NCBI GenBank assembly: GCA_037179385.1
Contig: CM074184.1
Location: forward strand, 11,922,001 to 11,986,000
Length of the DNA: 64,000 bases
Reading direction: 5' to 3'
From: Holothuria scabra
Taxonomy: Eukaryota; Echinodermata; Holothuroidea; Aspidochirotida; Holothuriidae
Shown: piece after piece, positions 36,050 to 48,664 of the stretch
How the letters are laid out: each line of letters starts with the position of its first letter
Numbering within the stretch: position 1 is the first letter of the stretch
Translations under genes and position numbers: made by a program
Notes under the pieces: generated by a model
Told to the model about the DNA's origin: nothing
The model's input: only the letters and a program-made list of their open reading frames with translations
Database searches by the model: none

Positions 36050-39000
36050 ACCTTCATTTCCGAGGATTTGAGAGGTGCAACTTCACCAAGTTTGAGAATC
36101 TTTTCAACTCACAAGGACGAGTTTTTCACCAAAAGTTTCCCTTAAAAATATATTTCCCTTCCATCACGTGAACTTTGATATATGTTGCGATGACAACCGA
36201 ATATTTGGTAGTCTTAGAAATCCTAATGACATGTGTGAAGTTTCATGTCGTGAGATGCTGATCACAGATACAAAGTAGAAAACAATTTTCACAAAATTTG
36301 ACCTTTAAGCTTCACTTCCGGTAATTAATGGTAGACACAGGGGTACTGGCCCCAATACTTTCCTGACGGGGGGCACGCTCCCCGACAGGGGGGGGGGGGC
36401 CTCGACAAGGCCTCGACAAAGTTGATGTCCCGCTGGGACGTGACTTGACAGAATTTGAGGAACGCGGAGAGCGCCGAAATTTTGGCTTTCTTTTTAACAA
36501 ATACTTAATAATGTAGAGTTTATAAATTAAATTTAAATTAAAATTTTTGAAAAAATGCCTTTTTTTAGTACCATGAAAACTTTTGGGTGTCTATTGGATA
36601 ATCTGTCCATCTTATGGGAAAATTAAAAAAACGTTATAAAGGCGACAGCTGAAATTCTTTTGGGGTTACGCATTAAACCGTACTAGGCCTAGGTACTAAA
36701 GATTCAAGACGAGACTAGAAGTTTGCCCGAAAAGTTTTTCCCTTTTTTGAACGAAGATTTGAAATTAAAAGCTTATTACATTGGAGAAATTCGGATATTA
36801 ATGAAGGAAAATTTGTTTTTTGGTAGGTTATAATGAAAAAATGGTTTTTGAATCAAGTGATGTGCCTTTCAAGAGCAAAATAAGTTGGTAGTATGCCGGG
36901 TAATTAAATGAGTTGGCTTTGGCAATTTATTGTAAGGAGTTTCCATCGGAATTGGCAAATTTTGCCACTTTTAACAATATGAAGCTTATACTGGAGAAAA
37001 ATTGTAATTTTATGACAATTTGGGGGTTTTATGGAGGAATCTGACCTTCTTGTAAGAACAATCAAGTAGGGGTGATATGTAGTTTTGTTGGGGTTACTGA
37101 ATATCATCATACAGATTTAGGCCATCAGACCATATTGAAACATTCTCCAGTGGAAAAAGTTTGGGAGCGTTTCAGTTTGGGAGGTGGCAAAATTGCTTTT
37201 TGTGTACAGAAATTTTTGAAAATTGAAAACCCCCAGACAGCAGGAAATGGCATTTCCAGGGTTTGTTACTAGAATTAAATGAGTCATTAATTTTCACTTC
37301 ATAATACTGCCCAAATCGAATAATAATTTACAAACATGCATTGTTCTGTTGAGTAATCTGATCGTCTATGTAGAGCGCCACCATCAGTTGGCGAGGAGCG
37401 TACAGAAAATTTTTAAAACATCTAACCCCTCAGCGAACGGAATGGCATTTCCCAGACTTGTAACCAAAAATGAAGCAGTCGTCATTTTGAGCCTTCCTTT
37501 GAAATGAGTTTCACTTCAATAAAAAAAATCCAACTTGCTAAATTATTAGAAAAGTACCAGATAAAAGGTACTGCTACAATAAGATATAATCGTCTTGTCT
37601 CTTTTTTTTTTTGGGGGGGGGGGGGACTCTGCAACGGAACTGAAAATATACTATAATGTTTTTGACTGTATTAAGAATCCTCGTTGAATTCAATTGCAAG
37701 GTCCACTAAAAAGATGAAATATTTTACGTGACTGCCCAAACTCCAGACCATAAATGGTTTTACTTCCAACGTATTTGAAAATATGTCACGTTACAAGGTG
37801 CCTTCATATAAATTTTCAGTCAGACTTATGGGGAGACACTACTGTTTGTCATAATGTGTAGCTGAAAAGGGAATGGCCAATAATTATTTAGGTTGCGAGA
37901 ATTCGGCTGTCCGACAGACCAGATGGCAGACCATTGGGTAGGCCATGTACATGAACAACCTCTAGTACGTTTTTGTTAGGAGAATTCGGAATTGTCAATT
38001 TTATTGAAGAATGTGGTCTTCTAGAAAGCAAAATCAAGCAGGTCGGCCGAGTGACTGAAGTTTATCAGCCCGCATCTTTTATCGTGGGTCTGAAAATGAA
38101 GGCTACCCGACGAAATTGGATTTTTTCAACAACAGGGGGTGAGTCGCCCGTCCCCGACGGGGTATGACCTTGCGCGCACGGATTGAAGATGGGATGATGG
38201 ATAGTAGAGTTAGTAAGAAGTGATAAAAACCGATGTGCTTTTAAATAGCGTTAAAAAGAAAAAAAATTCATCAAGGAAAAAATCAAGATCATCCATCCAG
38301 TAGCGCCAGTCCTTTACGTTTTTCATGTTAAGGCCTCCCCGAAAAACTTGCCGTCCCTTCCCGACGAGGGGAGGGGAAGACAGAACAAGGTACATGGAAT
38401 GAGGTTTAACAAAGCTAAGAAGAAGCGATTTTAAATCGATTCCGATATGTATTAAAACCGCCGGCATTACAAAAGAAAAAATATATTCTAAATCACCCTT
38501 CCAGTAACTCCAGTCTTTGTAGGGCTTTTTTAAAATTTTTTTGGTTTTTTTTTATTTTTATTTTTTGACCTCCCCGACAAAACCGCCGACCTTTCCCGAG
38601 GCTTGGACCAGTGTTCACCGACGGAGAGAGGGGGGGGGGGCATGCCCCCGGCCCCTCGCTGGCGCCATCCCTGGGTAGACAATGGTTGAACCTAAAGCGC
38701 CTCCCTTCCAAAACACCTGCCAAGCCGTTTTTGAAATAAAAGCTAAACGAAAATGAACATAACACACACTTACCACCTCACACAAACCATTGCACACGTT
38801 TTTACCCTTGCCGAAGAAACGGAGTCCCGTTTAACTTAGAGTGACCACCTTGTATTAGACTAATTTGGGAACTTAAAACATTTTCATGCCAACTTAGTAA
38901 TTTTTAGCTGCCATTGGCATTTAAGCCCAAACTGGCAAAATGATTGAAATATAAGCATGGGTCAACTTTGATTTCTTTCATGTTTTCTTTCATGAAATGC

Positions 39001-39140
39001 AATTTAACGGGATTTGAATACAAAATGGTACTTTGTTTGAGCTTAAAATCACAATGAAACGCCTGTAAAATAATTTTTTTGACATTTTTTTCACAACATT
39101 GGGAATGTATACGTAGGCCAATGATTCTTTGGGTACCCAC
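36050..39140. repeat. Older dispersed repeat, split by hAT-like copy 2
   Basis: 36050-36337 and 38674-38975 together align with one continuous stretch at about 51395-51970. Shared words include CCATCACGTGA, GAAGTTTCATGT and TTTGACCTT on the left part. On the right part they are the ACACAC-rich stretch, then GTTTT.ACCCTT, then TTGGCAAA..GATTG.AATAT. The hAT-like element and its GGTAGACA duplication explain the interruption. Confidence 0.6.
36338..38673 (+). mobile_element. hAT-like non-autonomous element, copy 2
   Basis: Starts CAGGGGTACTGGCCCC and ends with GGCGCCATCCCTG. It is flanked by a perfect 8-bp duplication, GGTAGACA, at 36330-36337 and 38674-38681. It aligns along its length with copies 1, 3 and 4. 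It has G-runs at 36388-36399, 37613-37625 and 38631-38640, and no transposase. It sits inside an older repeat, which provides an uninserted paralogous site near 51690. Confidence 0.88.
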
Positions 39141-41498
39141 TACCCTTGCGATATTATTGACTTCGGTAGTGGAAAAACAGTTGCATTCTTGTTGGGACGG
39201 TGGGCAGGGGAAGTCTGGACACTAGCCATGGCTGCACAGGGACATTTCATGGCACACGAGAAAATATAAATAAAAAATGTAGTGTATATAATCAGTGACG
39301 TGGCTTCGGGGGCTTATGGGATCGAGCCCCTCTACTCAATCGTTGCGCTCCAAGCGCCACAAAAGTGATCTGGACCAAAAAACTTCACTCGACTGGGCTA
39401 CTCAAATTGATAATGATAGATTCTGACTGTAGAACATCCCTATTCCAATCAATCCACTGAAATCAGTGTTGTACACAGGGGAAGGCCGTTAGGCAATTCA
39501 CTTCACTGGTGCCGATTTGTTTTTGTTCCTAAAAATACGCATACTTTTTTATCACAAATTTTACTTCAAAAGGTAGCTAATGCGGCACCATATTGCATGC
39601 AAGGACACCTTTTTTCAAACCCCTTCAAGGATCAATCAGCATGCAGTGTTATTGGAAACTACACACTAAATCTCAGAGTGACGCTCCGAAATTGACATAG
39701 TGTGAACGCATCCTGTACAGACAGGCATGCGTCTTGACGTATCCGGAAGGATGCGGGAAAAAACCGGTAGGAAACGCAACACATCCTGTGTGGAACAGGC
39801 CTTAATTATTCCAAAACTGTGAGTGGATCAAAGCTCTACATAGGTAGAGAACTGAACGTATATCATGCCGCACTGCAGGCCCAACTGTAGATGAATCCGA
39901 GCAGCTGGAGGAAGGGAGCCATCAGACTTAGATCGTCGTAATGTTTTTACATGGAATTTTAAGCTTGAAGACGAGCAGTTTAAAGCATGTAGACAAGGAA
40001 GAATCGAGTGAAATCAAGTGATACCAAGCAAGAATCGGGTTGTAATTTAATTGAAAACCATCCATGATGCAGTTAGGCAAAGAATTTGAAAGATTATAGG
40101 TGATACACCCCTCTTTTGTCTGACTGAATCTAACCATCACTTCACGGTTCGGATTCGTCTGGCTTTGTTGACAAGAAATACTATTTGTACGTTATGTATC
40201 TCTGAACTGTATGTACTGTAGCTCAGTGGGCTCACGATTATGTAAAAAACGTTGCAAATTGTACTTAGCTCTTGCTACAGCAAATTATCTCAGCTGCCAC
40301 TAGATGTATTCAACGAAAATAAAAAAAAAATGAAAATTAAAACATTTTAATGCTGGTTGTGTACACACTGGTTGGACCCTCCTTCATGGATGAAACTGAT
40401 GGGTCTGAACTATTAAGCCAGTCAATAAAATATTTCTCCAGGGATGTGCATATAGCATAGCAACTTGTGACTATGACAAATGATAATTTACTTACGATAT
40501 AACTCCCTTGATGTATTATTTACCAGGGACTTTTTGAAGGCCAGTCCGAACTAGCTGCATCTGAAGCCAATTTACGCAATTTAGGTATTAAGATCTGATT
40601 TGAAATTTTACACAAATTTCCCATTACTGGAGAATTCAAGAAAATACAATTAATATTGGTACCTACTGTACAATACCTTCAAGCTACTCTATTCAGTTTT
40701 GCACAATGCAATATTGCATATTGATAATTGAGTATAATCAGCACCTCCCAAGATGACAACAATAAACATGGTTTACACCTTCCCTAATTGCAGAACATTT
40801 TCAAGGAATCTCGCCAAATCCTCTCATTTAACCCAAGAAGCTATTATAGGCTCTGATAGATGTATGAGGATATGACCCTTTTTCCAATCTTTCATAATGC
40901 ATGCTTAGGCTAAATAAATGCTACAAACGAGGATCTTGCTTTGGAGAGTTTTAGTCAGATCGAATGTAGAGAAACTGCCCGTAACAGTGTACAGATCAAC
41001 TGCTTTAGTTGATATAGGCTTTATTTGAAACATGAAGATAAATTGCAGGGTAATTTTGCACAACTCAGCCATGTACAGGATTAGAATTAGATATATGTAT
41101 ATAATATATTCGGATTTTCGGGTGGTGTTTTTGTGCTACATTACTATTTCACGGATTGGTACCGTATGTTCATGATACAGTTGTTTCCCACAGATTTCAT
41201 TTGAAGACGGCTCCCTTTATAAACCATGTTAATGATATTCATCAAGAATCAAAGAAATGTTACGCGCTGATGATATGAATATTTTCTTTTCTGGTCCAAG
41301 GTCATTTTACTTAAGAGCATCATTTTCAAGGAACTAACCAATTTATAGACTTGATTTTCAGACAAAGGACTTTCTCTCAATATCATACCAATCTATAATT
41401 GTTTTTAAAAAATAATGACAAAACAAATCATTCTCCTTTTGATATTTTAATAATTGATAGTTATCTCAAACGGGCTGATAATACAATTTTTCTAGGAG
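39141..41498. other. Gene-free stretch
   Basis: No supported gene. CAGTGACGTGGCTTCGGGGG at 39293 resembles a hAT-like left terminus, but no partner end is found. The remainder is AT-rich without visible structure. Confidence 0.4.
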
Positions 41499-41961
41499 TA
41501 CACTCTAAAAAATGTTGGGTAAAAATTTCTACACAACACATGTGTAACTGCCAATTTGCACAACGTTGAGTCAATTTTACACACCTCTGTGTAGTTTCAA
41601 GTTCAAGGAAGTGATCACTGCAAAGGTATAAAAAAGTAAAACAATTGATTTGTATAACAAAAATATTTAAAAGAGATTTTTTAAGTTTATAAAATATTTT
41701 TAAAATGAACTTAATTTTTTAAAACATTTAAAATTATAATTTAGAATTAAAAGATCATTTTCATGGTTACAATTTTTTTCACAGCATTTCAATTTCAAAC
41801 TCTAGCAGTAACAGTACTGCACACAGGCTACACAATCCCAGTGTACATAGTCTTCGCGCGCGTCTATGTTATCCGTATACATACGTATATGAACCACCGC
41901 AGCGCAGCACCGTGACTGCCGAAATCAACCTACACAATACATTTAACATTCTCTTCAAAAT

Positions 41962-44900
41962 ATGGATACAATTGACAAGCAGAAGGTGAAACTTTCTTCC
42001 CTGCAAATGGTCTTTGAAGATTGGGTGAGAAGTTAGACTTTTCAGTTATTTTGTTCGTTGAGGATCAAGCAAAGACATGCTGGAAGCCGTAGCGGCACAC
42101 AATAGGGCTAACGTTAGGCTAGGCTATGGCAAAAGTACTGTAGCCTAAATTACCACTGTATATAGCCTACACTAAATAATAGTAATACAGTGCTTTTGTT
42201 ACAACTTAGGCCTAGGCCTACTAGTGTAAATTTATACTGTACAATAATGTAAGGCCTAGGTCTAAACAGTATTTCCTTGAGAAGCAGTTCCAAGTTTGGT
42301 TTCGCCGAACGGCCCTTTGCCAGAGGGTCGGAAGGACTGGAAAAAGTAAACAAACAAATTAGCTAAAGTGTAACGTTACAGACAATCAGACATAGGCCTA
42401 CAGTACAGTATTTAAACTGATTTTTGATTAGGCCTAGTTGCTCAGTTTTCTAGATTGTAACTGACTGGAGAACTTTAATTTTACAGGTGAATTGTCACCA
42501 TTATATGGCGAATACCTGTGTTTAAAATATATCTGCGATAAAAACAGGTTTTCATTGACATGGTTTTGAAGAGTAATGAAAGCTCCAAGTATACTATTGA
42601 AGAATATTTTTTCTATGGGTGATGCGAAGTGAATAAGGTTCAGCTATATCGTGGACATTAGTCAATTCTGACAAAATGGGGCCCAATAAAGGTAAGTAAG
42701 GCAGTAATTGACCCCAGCTGTTGTTTAGGGCCACATGTACACTGGTTATTTTTTTAGCTGTAACATACTTAGACTTAATTGTTGTAGTAGGGGCCTGTGT
42801 CAATTGTAGAAATTACTGTAGTAATTGTATATTATTACATTTGTTTTACAGTAACTGTTGACAAGTTTTCTTTTCCTTTCTTAATTCACAGCATTACAAC
42901 CAACCAGCACATTCATGGTAGAATGTATACCATAAACAGTACATTTCCACATGAGAATGTTTTGACAAAGAGTGGGGAAGCTTTAGTGTGGAACATTTTG
43001 GTCTGCCCCATGCTGTCCGACATTTTGATTGGTAAGCCTGAGGATTGTAGAAACATTAATGAGTCATTTCCTATTCTTTGACTAGAGTAGTGTGCACAAA
43101 ATTCACTTTGCACAGTAATTTGAAGCAAGTGATAGTTTGAAATCACAGTGTCATGCCCCCAAATGATAAACTATTGAGAGAAGCAGAACTTGAATTTTGA
43201 AGCTTCCCACCAGCGATCAGTACGTACCAGTTATTCAGCGGCACTAGTAAAGGACGTTAAATTTTGAGGCATGAAAGAGCTATAGTATCACACACGACCA
43301 CTCAACTCCAATCACTGTGAGGAGTGTGATTATTGGCACACATCGAAAAAGGGTTAAAACTCAGATCATTCAGAAGTTGTACAAAAAAGTTTGCTCCAAC
43401 TTTATGTACAGTTGTAATTTTCTGGTAACACTAGCAGTTCATTGCTTTTTTCTTTTGTTTTTTGTTTTTGGTTTCTATGATAAGAGAAACCAGTGCATTC
43501 ATGATGACTATTCAGATGAAGGTGGATCAGCTGGCTTTTGACTTATGTATATGTTGTTTGTATGTTCCCATAGAAAAATCAACTCTTTAGGCAGTGGGCA
43601 TGCCTTTTATGTGCTGTATCATGGTAGAAATTTAGAAGACTTCAAACTAAGGGAAACCAGGAGCCTGTTCAAATGCCTACCCTGGACAAGGTGCACACAT
43701 AAATTGGTAAGCATTTATAAGTGTCTTATTATTGGGGCTGCAAAAGAGTCAGTACTTGTAAATGTTACATCATAGAGTAGCAGAGTGGTCTGCAGAGCTC
43801 TAGATTCTAGTCAAGCGGACTCGAGTTAGAACTTGTAAATTAGAAACTCTTCTGTTCAGTCACAGCCACCCTAAAACAAATTTGGGTTGGATTTAGAATC
43901 ATATTTACACAGGTTGGTAAACTTAAGGTTCTTTCTGGACACACAAAATTAGAGACAGTTTCGATTAAAACATGCAGACTCAAGTTACAATCATATCAGA
44001 ACGCATAATTATGTGATTGCGGCTTTATCCTTGTAGCCTATGAGGCCAAATTGACAACCCAGAACCCTGGGAAGATTTGATTTGGGCCAGGGATCTAGAT
44101 TATAAAAGTCCTGCAGACTTAAGTTGCACCAGTCATAAAAGGAAGAGGAAGTCTGTGGTCACTTCCCACCTTCCGGTTGTCTCAAAATGAACTTTATAGA
44201 AAGAACTGGGCTCATGGTTTTAATGGGGGGGGGGGGGGGGTGGGGGAGCTGAGAATTGTAGGAAGACTACCTAGATGAAGTGCAATTCAGTGAGCAGGCA
44301 TTGAATTTTTAGGCATACCTGTGTGATTACACACCATCACTTACTTCAAATCATTGTTAGAAGTGTGATTTTTTGCTCACCTAGATGGAGAGTGTTTAAT
44401 TTATTGAAGTTAATTAAACAGGATACCTACCACACTCAGGAGTCTTAATTCCCTGAGGAGTGTGATTTGCAGCACTCCTGGAAATTCTTAAACTGAAGGC
44501 CTCAGGAGTGAGTTTGTTATGTGAGATTGCACATTTTTCTGCATCATGGTGGTGGTGATAGAAAAATTGCACAGTGTAATAATTCTCCTGGTGTGCACTA
44601 TGTGCATTTTTATTTCTTTTAATGTGTTTGAACTATAAGGTTTATGTACTGTATGTTATGCCAATTGCTCTGTTCTTCCGAACGGACCAAATGCCAAACT
44701 TTAAATGTGGTAACTCTTTCATGCATGCTGACAGATTTCTGGGGCTGTGCAAATTTGGTGAAAAGAGCATCCTCGGAATGCTTAAATGTTCCCCAACCCT
44801 CTACCAAAGTCTGATGCAGTGCACATATTGGCAACTGTTTGGAAGTTTCGTCCTTGTAAATTTTATTATCATTCCCTGTAAATTACACTATTGGCATCGC

Positions 44901-45092
44901 ACATATTTGAATGAATCACTCTTTTGCTGAAAAGTGTTATGTTTTTGCACTTTTGTGAATTCCGTCTAACATTTATCTATTTTTCTCTACCTGCAGGTCA
45001 TAACAAACTTGTATCAGTGTCTTGGTAAACAAGAGCATGAGCGAAGACGTGAATTTCCCGTGAGGAATCGCGGAAGTTCGCAAATTAACTGA
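41962..45092 (+). CDS. Possible split gene inside the 5.7 kb element (unrecognised)
   Basis: Several exon-like pieces lie in order on the plus strand. An ATG at 41962 opens 21 codons (MDTIDKQKVKLSSLQMVFED...) ending at the donor GTGAGA at 42025. An exon-like segment at 42892-43031 lies between TTCACAG and GTAAGC, open in one frame and ending VCPMLSDILI. Another at 43574-43706 lies between CCCATAG and GTAAGC. An open region near 44640-44855 has no sure splice sites. A final piece at 44997-45092 follows CTACCTGCAG and ends RNRGSSQIN then stop. I do not recognise the protein, and the phases of the second and third pieces do not join directly, so at least one exon is wrong or missing. It could be the element's own transposition gene or chance. 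Confidence 0.28.
42281..42346 (+). repeat. SINE-like tail fragment
   Basis: GAAGCAGTTCCAAGTTTGG through CCCTTTGCCAGAGGGTCGG to GGAAAAAG matches the last 66 bases of the U2-headed retrocopy at 21593-21660 almost base for base. Confidence 0.65.
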
Positions 45093-46479
45093 CTCAGTTG
45101 ATTCAGTTCAAAGCCTGAATTCCTCAACTTCATTCAAGTAACTCAATTTTGCATTCCTCTGCTCTACTGATATGACCTATCTGTTCAAGTGATTGTTCTT
45201 TGAAAATGTGACTCCACATTTACTCCAGGATTGGTGCTGACAAAAAGGGTAGCACTTTGGTAGTTCTAATATAATAGTATGGTCCATCTTCTGCTCCAAA
45301 TGGATATTTATTTGGACATATATCGGTTCAAAGCTTGTTCATTACCTATTTTGTAGGAACTTGTGAAAGACCAGATTTTGAGAAAATATAAACAGTTTCA
45401 TAGAAAGGTAGCTTTCCTCCTCAAATGAAGACAAGCTGGTTGCAGTGTCTCTTTGCACTGGTTTCAGATTCTTTCAAAGTTTCAATAATACTTCAATGCA
45501 AATTTGTTTTAAAGGATATTCTTGAAGTCTTTGTTATTTGACTGTGGCAATCCAATCAGATTTTTCTTTTACATTTTTTCTGAACTTAATTCTGCACCCC
45601 AATTGTACAATAACTTTACACTACTGTAACCAAAAATTTCTTTATTGGTTACGGTATAGTTGAGGCTGTATACTCCTGCATCTGTGTGGAATTCTTTGTA
45701 ACTGACAAATATTCAAAAGCTTTTATTCTATGCACACAAAATTAAGGTCTCTTATAACCTGAAAGACCTCTTAAATGAACTGTATTCTGGTAAAAGATTA
45801 CTTCAGAAGGGAAAAGGAGCTGCTGGAGCAAAAAGGTTAATATATTCTGTCAAACTATAGTCTTCTTTAAGTTATTTAATGTGCTTTGCTGAAAAAAATT
45901 GCATTTTCTCTAGTCCAGAAAACTGTTGCAATGAAGTTAATACTGTGAGACTTGTATCTGTTGAGATACCAATGAATGGTACATCATGTGAAAAGAGGAA
46001 GGTTTATGATGAGTAAAGTCAAAATATAAATTATGATACAGTGTATATAATGATGTGAAAATTGTCAAAATATATTAATGATACACTACATTTTTACATA
46101 GATACTTGTCACATGGTTTAAATACCGTTCTTTCCAGTGATATTTTGAGATTTTTGTTCTCTTTTTTTCTGACGTGTGCTAATTAGCTGGATTGCTGTCT
46201 CGACTGCCTTTAAAAAAGTAACAAATACTGGAAGTCAATCCGCTAGAGGTGTAAGTAATAAAAAACTGCACCGAATACAAAGTATGTATTTTACTTTAAT
46301 GTGGGTATGGAGTGTAAATAAATGGTTCATCCATCCAGAATTATAACATCTTTCCTTTTGGTTTTTGTGAGTTATACTTGTGAAACTTCATAAACAACTG
46401 GTAACATCAAGCTGCATACCTTATAATTCAATATATATCATTTTCATTGTTTGACAAAATATCAACTGGCATAGACAGT

Positions 46480-47243
46480 CGCAACTGTTGTGCATTTTAC
46501 TTAACATGATGCTATTTCAGCCTATTGAGGTTACTTGCAACTAAATGTAGTTTTGACAAGACTATAATGTAGATTTGTTGACACAACATTGTATTATCCC
46601 TCTGCGGTTTTACACAACTAAGTTGTCCTTTTCACCCAACCAGTGTGCAACTTTGTTGACACCTTGCTGTGTAACCTAGTAGTGGTTATGTACAACTTAA
46701 TGTAGTTTTAACACAACTGTTTTGTCAATCTGTTGACACAACGTTGTGTTATCAAGCAGGGATTGTGCACAACTAAATGCAGTTTTAACACAACTGTTGT
46801 GTATTTTTTGACACAATGGTGTGCATTTTTAACACAGGGATTAGTAGTATTTACACAACAATTGAATTTTTGTTTACACAACGTTGTGTCATTTCTACAC
46901 AGCAAATGGAAGTATTTACACAACAATTGAGAAATGTTTTACACAACCATGTGTCTGTTTTACACAGCAAATGTACAATTTACACAACAAATGGGTAATT
47001 TTTTTACACAACGATGGGTAATTTCTACAGCAAATGGTAGAATTTACACAACAATTGAGTAAATTTATTTACACAACGATGTGTCACTTCCACACAGCAA
47101 ATGGTACAATTTACACAACAATTGAGTAATTTTTTTTTACACAACGTTAATTGTGTCATTTTTACCCAACGTTAGCTATGTGCACTAGTTACACATAGGT
47201 TGAGTAGTTTTTTACACAACTTGTGTAAAAATTTTTTAGAGTG
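46480..47243. repeat. ACACAAC / GTTGTGT subterminal array
   Basis: Dozens of TTACACAAC or GTTGTGT words, often as the palindrome ACACAACGTTGTGT (46735, 46874), are spaced by about 20-35 bases. The words ACACAGCAAATGG and ACACAACAATTGAG alternate from 46850 to 47130. Confidence 0.85.
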
Positions 47244-47245
47244 TA

Positions 47246-48656
47246 TTGACTCAGAGATAAGGTGGAATAATCACGTTCAGTCTCAATTAAAGTTTCCCCA
47301 ATCGTCATCATTCTAAGTTAAAACATTTTCTACCATTACATATTTTGCGTTTTTGCAATTTACTCTTGTTCATCCTCATATATCTGGCTTGTTTGTGTAA
47401 CTGTTTGGTCCGGTACATCATCTTCTAATGTGAAGAAAAGTTTTACTCTTCAAATGAAAGTAGTCCCTCACATCTGTATCCTGGTTTTGCTTCTTTCAAC
47501 GATCACACCAGAGGAGGTTTGCTTCTCTCAATAAATATTCTAAAATGCCTTCATTGGTAATGATGTTTACAAAGCTTTGTTTGCGTAATGCTCTGTTAAA
47601 AGTCATATCCCTCCACCGTTTTTAAAAATTGTTTTACAGTTTACACTCAATCAGGTTTATGAACATAATACAAAGCAAGTCGGTAAACATTGCTCATGCC
47701 ACCGAGAAAATACTATCTGCAATTCTTTGTTAAAGTCGGTAAACATCCATCCTTCATTGTCCTCATTCAGACACAAAATCAACAATAAAACTACAAAGTA
47801 CTATGTTATGTGTGTTTAATTAAGTGCTCTTTAAGGTTTCGCAATATTTCATTTAACTTGTGTGATATTATATCATTTATGAGTTATTACTTGTTACTAT
47901 TTATTTCAAGGAGAGAATCTAGTTGTTTAGCCTTTTAAGGCTTTTAGACTACATCCTTTCTCTTTTGTGCGTTACCTAGGTTTTTGCAAAAAATGTTGTA
48001 AAAAATGTTATTTGCTCTGTCTTATATTTCATATGGAAAGAAAACAAAAGCAAATAAACGAAACGACGTATCGATGCCTGTACTAACCTATTCAATATAG
48101 ATTTTGTCAAAATCTCTTTCGATACCGACCATGATATCAATTGTTGTGATAGTAACACCACGCGTAGCTTATATTTATGATGATAACTCTTTTATTGATA
48201 AAAAAATGAAAAGACTTGAAACAACGTAGCTGATCATTTTGATTGTTCGTAACTTAGGGCGAAACAATGATTACATACTTATTGATTAGTATTCTTTTGA
48301 CTACACTACTTTTCTGCCGTTGCTATAGACGAATCCGCTTGTTTTTAGTGACTGTAGGCAGCCTTTAGTAGGGTCCATCAACCTTAAATCGTCTTCATTT
48401 GTCGTCTACGTGAATTTCAAATACGCATATCCAGGGAATTTGACAAAATCAAGATACACTTCAGCGTACAACCATCTATGGAACAGGTAAGGAAAAAAAA
48501 TTAAAAGATTAAAGGTGATGGACCCCAGTAATGGCTGACTAAAATAAGACCATGACAATCTGTCCGGAACCGTCTATCACGGAAACACGGATTCGCTGGA
48601 ACACCCTTGAGGATGCATAAAACCCCCAAAGTCGAGTGTTGTTAACATGGGGGAAC
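47246..48656. other. Gene-free AT-rich stretch
   Basis: No gene, RNA or element border could be supported. Confidence 0.4.
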
Positions 48657-48664
48657 AATCATCC

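Larger units (their letters stand above)
41501..47243. mobile_element. 5.7 kb TA-flanked element with ACACTCTAAAA-type ends
   Basis: Left end CACTCTAAAAAATGTTGGGT; the right end is the complement of CACTCTAAAAAATTTTTACA. Both are bordered by TA (41499-41500 and 47244-47245). Subterminal arrays of ACACAAC / GTTGTGT words lie inside both ends, short at the left (41530-41605) and long at the right (46560-47230). The interior may contain a spliced plus-strand gene. The transposase family is not recognised. A TA duplication fits several superfamilies, and TA could also be part of the terminal repeat. Confidence 0.68.
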
